64,000 bases of DNA, from assembly GCF_004327355.1 (NCBI RefSeq), contig NZ_QJUM01000015.1, positions 62,001 through 126,000 of the forward strand, written 5' to 3'. How positions within the stretch are numbered: the first letter of the stretch is position 1; every line of letters begins with the position of its first letter. The translations under genes were made by a program, and so were the position numbers. The DNA is from Phytopseudomonas dryadis. GTDB taxonomy: Bacteria; Pseudomonadota; Gammaproteobacteria; Pseudomonadales; Pseudomonadaceae. The notes beneath the pieces were generated by a model. The model ran no database searches. It had not been told where the DNA came from and saw only the letters and a program-made list of their open reading frames with translations. This document shows, piece by piece, positions 37,441 to 46,282 of this stretch.

Positions 37441-38007
37441 CTATTCGACAAGCAGGGTGACGGTGGATGTCAGGCACAGGGTGGCTGACGTACAGGTATC
37501 GCTGTCATTGCCGTCCTGGTAGGACTGCGAATTGACTTCGTAATAGAAGGTACTGCCTGATTGCGCCGTTTCTGGTGAGGCAAGTGCATTGCTCGCGCCA
37601 TTGGCGCTTGCGCCTGTGCTACCTGCTGTATAGGGGCCACCGATCAGCCGAAGATACCAGCGGGCTTCGCGTTCAAGGTCGGTGTCGCCATCGAGCCCGC
37701 TGTACGCCAGTGCTTTGTCAAACGAATAGTCCAGGTCCGTGGCTTCGCTGATATAGCAAGGTGCAGTCGTGGTCTTGGTGTTGCACTGAGTGATATTGGT
37801 GCCGGTGGTAATGCGCCTTTCCCCTTCGCGCAGCGCCGACTCGGCAGCGTTCTGCAGGCGTTTCTGCTCGAGCAGGTTGCCGGTGATGCGGGTTTCCAGC
37901 ACCACTTCGCGCATGCTGCCGATACCCAGCAGGGTGATGATTAACAGCATGATGAGGGCAACGAAGAGAACGGCGCCTGACTGTCGATGGGGAAGTGGGC
38001 TGATCAT
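37441..38007 (-). CDS. pilX: Minor pilin PilX
   Basis: 188 residues. N-terminal HRQSGAVLFVALIMLLIITLLGIGSMREVVLETRITGN is typical PilX (a leader without the usual Gly-Phe cut, with a long hydrophobic helix). Part of the priming complex with PilV, PilW, FimU and PilE under PilY1. Its ATG overlaps the pilW stop (ATGA); pilY1 starts 15 bp downstream of its stop. Confidence 0.93.
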   Translation of the reverse strand: MISPLPHRQSGAVLFVALIMLLIITLLGIGSMREVVLETRITGNLLEQKRLQNAAESALREGERRITTGTNITQCNTKTTTAPCYISEATDLDYSFDKALAYSGLDGDTDLEREARWYLRLIGGPYTAGSTGASANGASNALASPETAQSGSTFYYEVNSQSYQDGNDSDTCTSATLCLTSTVTLLVE

Positions 38008-38819
38008 GGCATCAGGTTCCTCAGGGTCGAACTACCGCTGACCATCTGGTAGAGCTTTCCATCCGTGCAGTCGAAGGTCTGGCCGGTGAGTTTCTGCCAG
38101 TCTCCTATGCTGTCGGTGTTCTCGTCGTTCTCGCAAAGTCGACTGGTAACGCCCTGGGACAGGTTGCTGGGCGTTGCGGCCAGTAGCAGGGAGTAACGCA
38201 GGCTGCGGACGAACTCGCTGGAGGCTGGGGCGGCGGTGTACTTGGTGATCTGGCGCTCATCGAGATCGCTGTTGACACCGTAATCGAAGTAAATGGCCTG
38301 CAGGCCTTCGATCAGTTCGATAGCGCTTTTCGATGAGGCGCTCTGGCAGGTCAGGCTGCCGTTGTTGAGCGTAATCTTTTGGATGATGTTTTCATCACTG
38401 CTGAATGTTTCCGCATAGGGCTCGTCGAGCCCAGTATGGCTCGAGAACGGCAGGTTACCTTCACAGTCGGTTTCGTTGACGTCACGGGGCTGGTAACGCG
38501 TGCAGAGGGTACTGGCGTCGACCCTGACGATGCTTTGCCCTGCCAGGAAGCCGCAACTCAACTGGTTGTTGGCCGGGAAGGCATCGCCTATATCCCCGCG
38601 TGGATCGCGCCGGTAACCGGCTCTGGCCAGCTCTTTTTCCAGAAACAGCAGGGCAAAGCGACCATTTTCCTGGTTCTCGCTCTGGCCTTGTTGAAAGAGG
38701 TAGCTGCGCTTGTTGTCGATGTAGATCTGGGTCACGCCCAAGATCAGGAACGAACTGAGCAGCAGAGCGACCATCAATTCGACAAGTGAAAGCCCTCGCT
38801 GGCCTTTGAGTAAGTTCAT
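38004..38819 (-). CDS. pilW: Minor pilin PilW
   Basis: 271 residues. Prepilin motif GQRG/LSLVELMVALLLSSFLILGVTQIYIDNKRSY, then a large C-terminal domain with several cysteines. PilW is a core minor pilin of the tip complex. It overlaps pilX by 4 bp and follows pilV after 9 bp. Confidence 0.94.
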   Translation of the reverse strand: MNLLKGQRGLSLVELMVALLLSSFLILGVTQIYIDNKRSYLFQQGQSENQENGRFALLFLEKELARAGYRRDPRGDIGDAFPANNQLSCGFLAGQSIVRVDASTLCTRYQPRDVNETDCEGNLPFSSHTGLDEPYAETFSSDENIIQKITLNNGSLTCQSASSKSAIELIEGLQAIYFDYGVNSDLDERQITKYTAAPASSEFVRSLRYSLLLAATPSNLSQGVTSRLCENDENTDSIGDWQKLTGQTFDCTDGKLYQMVSGSSTLRNLMP

Positions 38820-38828
38820 GGCTATTTC

Positions 38829-39377
38829 CTAGAGCTCTACGCGAACCGTATAGGTACAGAATTCGTTATTGGGGGCGTCCGGACATTCGCCCCCTTTCAC
38901 GGCCCAGGCCACGCGTATTTCGATCGTCGAGCCGCTGCTGCTGCAGCCGTCGTCATTGGTAGGGCCTGATGGGGTGGCAGAGCGACAGATGTGAAACTGC
39001 TGCTTCATGAGCGACGCCGCTCCCGGCAGGGCAGCCTTGGTGTTTTCCGCCCAGCAACCGAGCCGCTGGCTGGCATTGAGCGTGGCTAGCGAGCTGCAGT
39101 TCGACGGGGCGGTAGGGAAATCACTGCCAGCGGCCTTATAGTAGGAAGAAGAGCTTTTTGGCAAACCGCCACTCAGCACGTTGTCGAGGTCGGCACGCAT
39201 CAGTTCCACCAGGTTGTCGGCCAGCATGGCAGCGCTGTTGCGCTGGATGGCGTCCTGCGTGTAGCTGATGGTGCGTCCCTGCAACGCGACCATGCCGAGT
39301 ACTCCAATGGTGATCAGAACTATGGTCACTAACACTTCGATCATGCTGAAACCGCGGGATGGATGTGCTGTGTTCAT
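38829..39377 (-). CDS. pilV: Minor pilin PilV
   Basis: 182 residues. Prepilin motif PSRG/FSMIEVLVTIVLITIGVLGMVALQGRT with Glu5, then AMLADNLVELMRADL. Four cysteines in the second half. It starts 2 bp after the fimU stop, so it is co-translated. Confidence 0.94.
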   Translation of the reverse strand: MNTAHPSRGFSMIEVLVTIVLITIGVLGMVALQGRTISYTQDAIQRNSAAMLADNLVELMRADLDNVLSGGLPKSSSSYYKAAGSDFPTAPSNCSSLATLNASQRLGCWAENTKAALPGAASLMKQQFHICRSATPSGPTNDDGCSSSGSTIEIRVAWAVKGGECPDAPNNEFCTYTVRVEL

Positions 39378-39379
39378 AC

Positions 39380-39790
39380 TCAGCCCTGCGTTTTCTGGAC
39401 AAGACCGGGCAACTTCGTCTTGATGGTGTACGTTGTGCCGGTATTGCTGCTGGTGAATGTCGTTGAGGATTCTGTGGCGGTGCCATTGGGGTTGAAGGTT
39501 ATGGTCGTCTTGTCGGCGGTGACGCTGATGCTGTCGGGGATGTCCAGTTGGCGTTCCCCGGTGCTCCAGGTGTTGTTCTCCTGGCTTACGCTGATGGGGG
39601 TTCGGCGTGTTACCGCATCGCTGCGTGCGGATATCAGGAGAGTCTGAAATTCATTGGCGGTACTGGCGAGCCGGTTGCCTTCGATCAGGTTGTTGAATGC
39701 GGGCAGGGCGATACTGACGAAGATAGCGAGCACGCTGACGACGATCATCAGCTCGATCAGTGTGAACCCTGTATTACGTTGGTTGTGCAT
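39380..39790 (-). CDS. fimU: Minor pilin FimU
   Basis: 136 residues from the ATG at 39790. Prepilin motif QRNTG/FTLIELMIVVSVLAIFVSIALPAFNNLIE, then GspH-type ANEFQTLLISARSDAVTRRTPISV. It bridges the minor pilins to PilA in the pilus tip. First gene of the fimU-pilVWXY1E operon; the gap to fimT carries a palindrome. An in-frame extension to 39904 crosses the palindrome and is unlikely. Confidence 0.93.
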   Translation of the reverse strand: MHNQRNTGFTLIELMIVVSVLAIFVSIALPAFNNLIEGNRLASTANEFQTLLISARSDAVTRRTPISVSQENNTWSTGERQLDIPDSISVTADKTTITFNPNGTATESSTTFTSSNTGTTYTIKTKLPGLVQKTQG

Positions 39791-39820
39791 TCTGGATACT
39801 CCATTGCCCGCGCATCTATA

Positions 39821-39838
39821 TGCCCGAATATTCGGGCA
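39821..39838. promoter_or_regulatory. 18-bp perfect palindrome upstream of fimU
   Basis: TGCCCGAATATTCGGGCA is a perfect palindrome in the fimT-fimU gap, 31 bp before the fimU ATG. Its symmetry suggests a dimeric regulator site near the start of the minor pilin operon. No known regulator is assigned. Confidence 0.5.
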
Positions 39839-39884
39839 ATTGCGTCCAGTGCAGGACGAGTGGGAGATCGGGCGGGATGGCCGG

Positions 39885-40391
39885 TCAGCGGGTTTCGCAG
39901 GCATTGGCGCGGAGCTGGTTGGCCTTGGCCGTACGTGCTCTGCCTTGGCGATTCAGCACGATCTGCCAGAGTGGTTGCCCATCCTGACTACAGAAAGTGA
40001 ATGTACCGTTGCTGGCATTGGAGTGCCCTGTCGGACGGAACCGGATTGGTTTCGAGAGGCCTTTCCAGGCCAAGTGTTCGTGCTGGGACAGGCGAACGTT
40101 GTGAATAGCTTGGGCGCTGCTCTGTTCTCGGATCAACCAGCCTCCTTGCCAGGCATGATCGCAACTGTGACCCCCACTCGAACCACAGAGCTCTACAGTC
40201 CGGCCCTGGCTGATGCTGTGTGTCCGAGCTAAGTGCAGGCTTGCCTTGAGCTGGTCGTGAATGGTCTGGCTGCGATTGGCTTGGGCCAGTTGTTCAAAAG
40301 CCGGTAGGCCCAGCGCCAATGCGATGGCGAGTAAGCCGGTGGTGACCAGCAACTCAAAAAGGCTGAGCGCCTTCTGTTGATCTCGATTCAT
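39885..40391 (-). CDS. fimT: FimT/GspH-type pilin-like protein
   Basis: 168 residues. Leader MNRDQQKA with Ala instead of Gly at the cleavage site, then LSLFELLVTTGLLAIALALGLPAFEQL, then LKASLHLARTHSISQGRTVELCGSSGG and PTGHSNASNGTFTFC. FimT proteins are linked to pili and DNA uptake (the basic C-terminus RQGRARTAKANQLRANACETR could bind DNA). Upstream of fimU on the same strand. Confidence 0.88.
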   Translation of the reverse strand: MNRDQQKALSLFELLVTTGLLAIALALGLPAFEQLAQANRSQTIHDQLKASLHLARTHSISQGRTVELCGSSGGHSCDHAWQGGWLIREQSSAQAIHNVRLSQHEHLAWKGLSKPIRFRPTGHSNASNGTFTFCSQDGQPLWQIVLNRQGRARTAKANQLRANACETR

Positions 40392-40502
40392 GGTGCGCTT
40401 CCCTTTGCACGTATGATTGGCAGCCTTCCTGGCCGACCTTTTCTATTTAGACCCTGGGGTGTCGCTGTCAAGGTCGTCCGTTTGTGGCAAAGGGGTGAGA
40501 CG

Positions 40503-41597
40503 TTGAGTGCTGATGTGATCGTGGTAGGGGGCGGCGTTATCGGGCTGCTGTCGGCATACCGCTTGGCGGATGCGGGCGCGCAGGTGGTGCTGATCGACAG
40601 GAGCCGGGTCGGCAGTGAGGCGTCATGGGCCGGTGGCGGCATCGTTTCGCCGCTGTATCCGTGGCGCTATAGCCAGGCGGTGACGGCTCTGGCGCATTGG
40701 TCGCAGGATTATTACCCGGGGCTCGGGCAGCGTTTGCTCGAGGCGACGGGGCTCGATCCCGAGGTGCACGTCACCGGCCTTTACTGGCTGGATATGGACG
40801 ACCAGGTCGAGGCGCTGGCCTGGGCGCAGCGAGAGGGGCGGCCCCTGGTCGAGGTGCCGATCGGGGAAGCCTATGCCGCTGTGGCGCCTCTGGGGCCGGG
40901 TTTCGAGCGGGCCATCCATATGCCGGGTGTGGCCAATGTGCGCAACCCGCGTCTGGTCAAGTCACTGCGTGCCGCTTTGCTGCAGATGCCGAACGTCACC
41001 CTGCATGAGCACGCAGGGGTGACCGGTTTCGTGCGTGAGGGTGAGCGCATCCGTGGGGTGCGCACGGTCGACGGCGAGTGGCTGGCCGATCAGGTGGTCG
41101 TGGCGGCGGGAGCCTGGAGTGCCGAGGTGTTGAGCGTTCTGGGGCTGGCGTTGCCGGTGGAGCCGGTCAAGGGGCAGATGATTCTGTTCAAGTGCGCGGC
41201 GGATTTTCTCTCGACCATGGTGCTGGCCGGCGGGCGTTATGCGATTCCCCGGCGCGATGGCCATATCCTGGTGGGCAGCACCCTCGAGCATGCCGGTTTC
41301 GACAAGACCCCGACCCGGGATGCGCTGGCCAGCCTCCGTGCTTCTGCCGCGCAACTGCTGCCGAAGCTGGCCGAGGCCGAGGTGGTCGGGCACTGGGCAG
41401 GCCTGCGGCCCGGCTCTCCCGAAGGGATTCCCTTTATCGGCCCGGTGCCCGGCCAGCAGGGCCTGTGGTTGAACTGCGGGCACTACCGCAATGGTCTGGT
41501 GCTGGCGCCGGCGTCCTGTCAGTTGCTGGCCGATCTGATGCTGGGCCGTGAGCCGATCATCGATCCTGCGCCTTATGCACCAGCGGGGCGCTTGTAG
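40503..41597 (+). CDS. thiO: FAD-dependent glycine/D-amino acid oxidase (ThiO-like), TTG start
   Basis: 364 residues from TTG at 40503, eight bases after AAAGGGG. The N-terminal FAD fold starts at once (SADVIVVGGGVIGLLSAYRLADAGAQVVLIDRS). DAO family residues: GSEASWAGGGIVSPLYPWRY, VVVAAGAWS, GRYAIPRRDGHILVGSTLEHAGFD, HWAGLRPGSPEGIPFIGPVPG and CGHYRNGLVLAPAS. It likely oxidises glycine to iminoacetate for thiamine thiazole synthesis; a broader D-amino acid oxidase role is possible. The longer open frame to 40377 has no family match. Confidence 0.8.
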   Translation: MSADVIVVGGGVIGLLSAYRLADAGAQVVLIDRSRVGSEASWAGGGIVSPLYPWRYSQAVTALAHWSQDYYPGLGQRLLEATGLDPEVHVTGLYWLDMDDQVEALAWAQREGRPLVEVPIGEAYAAVAPLGPGFERAIHMPGVANVRNPRLVKSLRAALLQMPNVTLHEHAGVTGFVREGERIRGVRTVDGEWLADQVVVAAGAWSAEVLSVLGLALPVEPVKGQMILFKCAADFLSTMVLAGGRYAIPRRDGHILVGSTLEHAGFDKTPTRDALASLRASAAQLLPKLAEAEVVGHWAGLRPGSPEGIPFIGPVPGQQGLWLNCGHYRNGLVLAPASCQLLADLMLGREPIIDPAPYAPAGRL

Positions 41598-41628
41598 GTC
41601 GTCTAGCGCGGAGGATGGCTAAGCTTGC

Positions 41629-41719
41629 GTAGGAGCCGCGCCCTCGCGGCGAATCGTGGCCATACCGCGACTCTTGCAGCATGGCCACCCTCGCATCGCG
41701 CCGAGGGCGACGCTCCTAC
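41629..41719. repeat. Pseudomonad REP-type element
   Basis: 91-bp copy from GTAGGAGCCGCGCCCTCG to GACGCTCCTAC between convergent thiO and pilR. Very similar to the copy at 18504. Confidence 0.88.
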
Positions 41720-41804
41720 TGGAGAACCCTGACTGAGAACGGGCTCTTGCAGGGCAAGGATCGAGACGGTCTCTACGCTACTTCGCACGCCGTGAGCGGG
41801 CGGC

Positions 41805-43142
41805 TCAGTCGATGCCCAGCTTTTTCAGGCGATAACGCATGGAGCGAAAGCTCAGGCCAAGGCGCTGGGCGGCGGCGGTGCGGTTCCAGCGGGTTTCTTC
41901 CAGGGCCTGCATGATCAGTTTGCGCTCGACGTCCTCGAGGTAGTCCTCGATGTTGTCGATCTGCGCCAGACTGGCGTCACCGTTGTCGCCAGGTGTCGAG
42001 GCGTCGGCCAGGCGCAGGTCGCCGGCCGTGATCCGATCGTTCTCGCACAGGGTGTAGGCCCGTTCGAGCATGTTCTCCAGTTCGCGGACGTTGCCGGGGA
42101 AGCGGTAGTTCTTGAGCTTTTCCAGGGCCTGTTGTTCGAGTTTGACCGGTGGCAGGCCGCTGCCTTCGCCCAGCCGCTTGAGCATGACCTCGGCCAGCAG
42201 GGCGATGTCTTCACGGCGTTCGCGCAGTGGCGGTACGCGCAGTTCGATGACGTTGAGGCGGTAGTAGAGATCCTGGCGGAAGCGCCCGGCCGCCACTTCC
42301 GCGGCGAGATCCTTGTGCGTGGCGCAGAGAATGCGTACATCGACCACCACTTCCTGGTGGCCGCCCACCGGGCGTATGGCTTTCTCCTGAATCGCCCGCA
42401 GCAGCTTGACTTGCATGCCCAGCGGCAGGTCGGCGACTTCGTCGAGGAACAGGCTGCCGCCATTGGCGGCCTGGAACAGGCCCTGCTTGTCCTCGATGGC
42501 GCCGGTGAAGCTGCCTTTCTTGTGGCCGAAGAATTCGCTTTCCATCAGTTCGGAGGGAATGGCGCCGCAGTTGACCGGCACGAAGGGGCGTTCGCTGCGC
42601 GGGCCCTGTTCGTGAATCAGGCAGGCGACCAGTTCCTTGCCGCTGCCCGATTCGCCGCTGATATAGACCGGTGCCTGGCTGCGGGCCAGTTTCTGGATCT
42701 GCGTACGCAGGGCGCGCATCGGTGGCGAGTCGCCAAGCAGGCGGCTGGCGCCCGGCGCTTCTTCAGCGTCACTCGAACGCAGGCGCAGGGCGGTGGCCAC
42801 CAGTTCACGCAGGCGCGTGAGGTCGACCGGTTTGGTCAGGAAGTCGAAGGCGCCGGCTTTCAGGGCATTGATCGCGGTATCCAGGTTGCCATAGGCGGTG
42901 ATCATGGCCACCGGTGTCTGCGGATGGCGTTGCTGGATGTGCTGCACCAGATCCAGGCCGGTGCCGTCGGGCAGGCGCATGTCGGTCAGGCACAGGTCGA
43001 AGGGTTCCCTGGCCAGCCAGTCGCGGGCTTCCTTGACGTTGCGAGCGCAGCGGGTGTCGAGTTTCATGCGCCCGAGGGTGATCTCCAATAGCTCGCGGAT
43101 ATCGGGTTCGTCGTCGACGATCAGGGCTCTCTGGCGGTTCAT
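41805..43142 (-). CDS. pilR: Sigma-54-dependent response regulator PilR
   Basis: 445 residues. Receiver domain with phospho-acceptor Asp in LCLTDMRLPDG and Lys in TKPVDL. AAA+ domain with GESGSGKELVA, the contact loop GSFTGA (Ser variant of GAFTGA) and GGSLFLDEVADLP. Fis-type helix-turn-helix at the C-terminus (NRTAAAQRLGLSFRSMRYRLKKLGI). It activates pilA with RpoN. It starts 7 bp after the pilS stop. Confidence 0.96.
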   Translation of the reverse strand: MNRQRALIVDDEPDIRELLEITLGRMKLDTRCARNVKEARDWLAREPFDLCLTDMRLPDGTGLDLVQHIQQRHPQTPVAMITAYGNLDTAINALKAGAFDFLTKPVDLTRLRELVATALRLRSSDAEEAPGASRLLGDSPPMRALRTQIQKLARSQAPVYISGESGSGKELVACLIHEQGPRSERPFVPVNCGAIPSELMESEFFGHKKGSFTGAIEDKQGLFQAANGGSLFLDEVADLPLGMQVKLLRAIQEKAIRPVGGHQEVVVDVRILCATHKDLAAEVAAGRFRQDLYYRLNVIELRVPPLRERREDIALLAEVMLKRLGEGSGLPPVKLEQQALEKLKNYRFPGNVRELENMLERAYTLCENDRITAGDLRLADASTPGDNGDASLAQIDNIEDYLEDVERKLIMQALEETRWNRTAAAQRLGLSFRSMRYRLKKLGID

Positions 43143-43149
43143 GGTCGGA

Positions 43150-44742
43150 TCAGCTCAGCTTGCGCGGATGGGCAAAGGTGATGCGAAAGCAACTGCCGCC
43201 ACCCTCGCGCGGTTTGTAGTGAAGATGGGCCTGGTTGCTTTCGCACAGTTCCCGGGAAATATACAGGCCCAGACCGGTGCCTTTGTTTTCCGTGGTGTAG
43301 AAAGGCTCGAAAATGTGATGCAGTTGATCCGGCGCAATGCCTTTGCCGTCGTCCAGCACCTCGAGCACCGGCAGGTCGCTGTCCTTGTCGCGGAACAGGT
43401 GCAGCCAGACCTGGCCGCGCTGGTGGCGCTGAGTGCTGTAGCGCAGGCCGTTCTGTACCAGGTTGGTCAGTACCTGGCTCAGTTGCTGGGGGTCCATGCG
43501 GGTCTGAATCGAGCTGCCCTGGATGTCCAGGTGCAGGGTGTGCAAGGGCGACGCGGAGCTGCGGAACTCGGCGGCGAAACGGTGCAGCCAGTATTTCAGG
43601 TCCAGCAACTGGGGCTCGGCCTGGCGTCGGCGGGACAGTTGCAGGACGTTTTCGATGACCAGGTTCATCCGCCGCGAGTGGTCCTGGATGATCTGCGCCA
43701 GGCGCTGATCCGGCCCCTGCAGGTCCTCGGACTCCTGCAGCAACTGGGCGGCATGGCTGATGGCGCCCAGCGGGTTGCGGATCTCATGGGCGATGCCCGC
43801 GGTGAGCCGACCCAGCGCGGCCAGCTTGAGCTGCTGGGCTTGTTGGGCGATCTGCGAGATGTCGTCGAGCAATATCAGGGTGTGGCGCTGACCGCCGCGC
43901 TGCAGGGCGATGAAGCTGGGTTGCAGGGTGGGGCCATCCCCATGGGCTTGCAGGCTGGCGGGGCGCAGGCTGGTGTTGGCCTGCCAGTACTGCAGGCGTT
44001 TGACCAGTTCGGTGCAGTGCGGGTCGAGGATCTTCCCGGCCAGGTCGTCCTGCCCGAGCAGGCCCAGCGCGGCCTGGTTGGCCAGCAGCACGCGGTGTTG
44101 ATCGTCGAGCACCAGAATGCCGGTGCGCATGCGTTGCAGAATCAGGTCGTTCAGGGCCTCGAGATCGGCGACGTCGGCGGCACGCTGTTCGGCGAGGCTC
44201 TCGCTGGCCTGCAGGCGGCGTGTCAGGCCCTGCACGAACAGGGCGGCGGCGAAGCACAGGGCGCCCAGGGCGCCGGCCTGGACGTATTGGGCACTGGCCT
44301 GGGGGTTGCTGAGGCTGAGGTAGAAGGTCAGGTAGATCAGGCCGATCGCAGCGATGGCGGCGATCAGCAGGCCCACGCGCCCGCGCAGGAGGATATTGGC
44401 GATCGCCACCGCGACGATCAGCAGGTTGCCGATCCCGCTGGGCGTGCCGCCAGCGGCATAGAACAGCGCCGACAGCAGCACCACGTCGACCAGCGCGAGG
44501 CTGAGCACCTGGATCAGGTTGCGTGGGCTCTGCACGCCGAGCGCGGTGAGGATGTTGAGGATCAGGTACAGCCAGCTACCGGCTCGGAACAGCGGCGGGT
44601 GGGCCAGTTCCAGCAGTTGCTCGTCCAGGTCGCTGGAGATCAATAGCACCAGCAGGACGCCGATGGTCAGGCGGTAGAGGTGGTAGAGCTTGAGAATGCG
44701 GCGGCCTTGCGGGCCGCGCAGGGCGAGGCCTTCAGCGATCAC
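43150..44742 (-). CDS. pilS: Sensor histidine kinase PilS
   Basis: 530 residues. About six N-terminal membrane segments (residues 20-190), a PAS-like domain (LNDLILQRMRTGILVLDDQHRVLLAN), the phospho-His box IAHEIRNPLGAISHAAQLL and HATPase motifs NLVQNGLRYS, DDGKGI and GTGLGLYI. It senses pilin levels in the membrane in P. aeruginosa and controls PilR. It overlaps the small upstream gene by 11 bp. Confidence 0.95.
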   Translation of the reverse strand: MIAEGLALRGPQGRRILKLYHLYRLTIGVLLVLLISSDLDEQLLELAHPPLFRAGSWLYLILNILTALGVQSPRNLIQVLSLALVDVVLLSALFYAAGGTPSGIGNLLIVAVAIANILLRGRVGLLIAAIAAIGLIYLTFYLSLSNPQASAQYVQAGALGALCFAAALFVQGLTRRLQASESLAEQRAADVADLEALNDLILQRMRTGILVLDDQHRVLLANQAALGLLGQDDLAGKILDPHCTELVKRLQYWQANTSLRPASLQAHGDGPTLQPSFIALQRGGQRHTLILLDDISQIAQQAQQLKLAALGRLTAGIAHEIRNPLGAISHAAQLLQESEDLQGPDQRLAQIIQDHSRRMNLVIENVLQLSRRRQAEPQLLDLKYWLHRFAAEFRSSASPLHTLHLDIQGSSIQTRMDPQQLSQVLTNLVQNGLRYSTQRHQRGQVWLHLFRDKDSDLPVLEVLDDGKGIAPDQLHHIFEPFYTTENKGTGLGLYISRELCESNQAHLHYKPREGGGSCFRITFAHPRKLS

Positions 44743-44971
44743 CGGCTTTGGGGCCCTGCTCGAGGTGTGCCTGGCTGCAGTACCAGCGCTCGCCGTGGTT
44801 CAAGGCGTGCTGGCGAGGCGTATGCACGCCGCACTGCGCGCAGCGCACCATGGGTGCCGGGGCATCCGACGGATCGGCTGGGCGGCGGCGCGGCTTGCCG
44901 AAAAAACGCCGCCAGACCCAGATGGCGGCAAGGATGATGGCAATCCAGAACAGCAGGCGTAGCAGGCCCAT
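44732..44971 (-). CDS. Small membrane protein of the PP0621 family
   Basis: 79 residues. One N-terminal transmembrane helix (LLRLLFWIAIILAAIWVWRRFF), then a short cytoplasmic or periplasmic part with a zinc-binding pattern CAQCG...H...C (MVRCAQCGVHTPRQHALNHGERWYCSQ). Function unknown. It overlaps the pilS start, so it is co-translated with the two-component system. Confidence 0.85.
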   Translation of the reverse strand: MGLLRLLFWIAIILAAIWVWRRFFGKPRRRPADPSDAPAPMVRCAQCGVHTPRQHALNHGERWYCSQAHLEQGPKAGDR

Positions 44972-45071
44972 AACGCTCTCTTCGATTGGATAAAGGCAGT
45001 CAGTTTAGCCAAGGATGCAAGGGCCGCACAGTTGCCCCGGCGCCAACACGCCTCGCGGCACGGGAAACGAC

Positions 45072-45100
45072 AATGCCAGTCAGCAGGGCTGACTGGCATT
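45072..45100. terminator. Perfect 13-bp inverted repeat downstream of bamD
   Basis: AATGCCAGTCAGC-AGG-GCTGACTGGCATT, 29 bases after the bamD stop (minus strand). The arms are exact but no T-run follows on the minus strand. Probably an RNA 3' end stabiliser or terminator for bamD. Confidence 0.6.
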
Positions 45101-45129
45101 GCGGGAGGGGCATCGATGGCGCGAGTGGC

Positions 45130-46134
45130 TCAGTCGAACAGGCCGAAGGTCATGTAGCTGAACCAGGAGCGGTCGTTGTTGTTGCCTTGCGCTTCGCTGC
45201 GCTGATCCTGGTTTTCCGGTTTCAGCTCCGAGGGGATCTGGTCGGCGGCTTCTTCGTATTGGCGGATCACGTCCTGGCTGGCGCGGGTCTGGCCCGGCGG
45301 CAGCGGGGTTTCGCTCTCGATCAGGCCCAGGGTGGCCTTGGCCAGCCAGGAACGGTTGTCGGCTTCTTTTTCGCGCGGCACGAACTGGCCATCGACCAGG
45401 CTCGGGTGGTCGGGGTAGTTGAGCTTGAGGGTCTCCAGGCTGGTGGCCGCCAGGTCGTCCAGGGTCAGGCGCTGGTAAGCCTCGGTCATCACCGCCAGGC
45501 CGTCGCCGACGGATGGCGTCTCCTGGAAGTTCTCCACCACGTAACGGCCGCGGTTGGCGGCGGCGACGTAGGCCTGACGGGTCAGGTAGTAGTGGGCCAC
45601 GTGGATTTCGTAGGACGCCAGCAGGTTGCGCAGGTAGATCATGCGCTGCTTGGCATCGGGGGCGTAGCGGCTGTTCGGATAGCGGCTGGTCAGCTGCGCG
45701 AACTCGTTGTAGGAGTCGCGGGCGGCGCCGGGATCGCGCTTGGTCATGTCCAGCGGCAGGAAGCGCGCCAGCAGGCCGCGATCCTGGTCGAACGAGGCCA
45801 GGCCCTTGAGGTAGTAGGCATAGTCGACGTTCGGGTGCTGCGGGTGCAGGCGGATGAAACGCTCGGCCGCCGAGCGCGCGGCTTCCGGCTCGGCGTTCTT
45901 GTAGTTGGCGTAGATCAGCTCGAGTTGCGACTGCTCGGCATAGCGTCCGAACGGATAGCGCGATTCCAGGGCCTTGAGCTTGGTGATGGCGCTGGTGTAG
46001 CTGCTGTTGTCCAGATCTGTCTGGGCCTGCTGGTAGAGCTCGGCCTCGCTGAGGTTTTCATCCAGGACTTCCTTGGACGAACAGGCGGCGGTGAGTGCGA
46101 GGATGGCGATCAGCAGCAGGTGTTTCACTTGCAT
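45130..46134 (-). CDS. bamD: Outer membrane assembly lipoprotein BamD
   Basis: 334 residues from the ATG at 46134. Lipoprotein signal [18 protein letters not shown] with lipobox LTAAC. TPR repeats follow ([49 protein letters not shown] and so on). Essential part of the BAM complex that inserts outer membrane beta-barrel proteins. Divergent from rluD. The acidic/Gln-rich C-terminal extension is typical of pseudomonads. Confidence 0.95.
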   Translation of the reverse strand: MQVKHLLLIAILALTAACSSKEVLDENLSEAELYQQAQTDLDNSSYTSAITKLKALESRYPFGRYAEQSQLELIYANYKNAEPEAARSAAERFIRLHPQHPNVDYAYYLKGLASFDQDRGLLARFLPLDMTKRDPGAARDSYNEFAQLTSRYPNSRYAPDAKQRMIYLRNLLASYEIHVAHYYLTRQAYVAAANRGRYVVENFQETPSVGDGLAVMTEAYQRLTLDDLAATSLETLKLNYPDHPSLVDGQFVPREKEADNRSWLAKATLGLIESETPLPPGQTRASQDVIRQYEEAADQIPSELKPENQDQRSEAQGNNNDRSWFSYMTFGLFD

Positions 46135-46282
46135 GGCGGCTTGCGTCCCTGGGACGGCGGCTGTCTTGAGCAAAGCCGTCCTGTTATGATGAGCGCCCCC
46201 GAGTACCCCTGGGGCAAAGACGCCGTATTTAACCACAAGCGTGTAGCTGAAACCAAAGGCTACGCCCCCGCCGTTGCCGAGC

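Noticed and set aside
40377-40502. N-terminal extension of the ThiO-like protein
   Set aside because: The added 42 residues cross the fimT start region and precede a good ribosome-binding site; the FAD fold begins right after the TTG at 40503.
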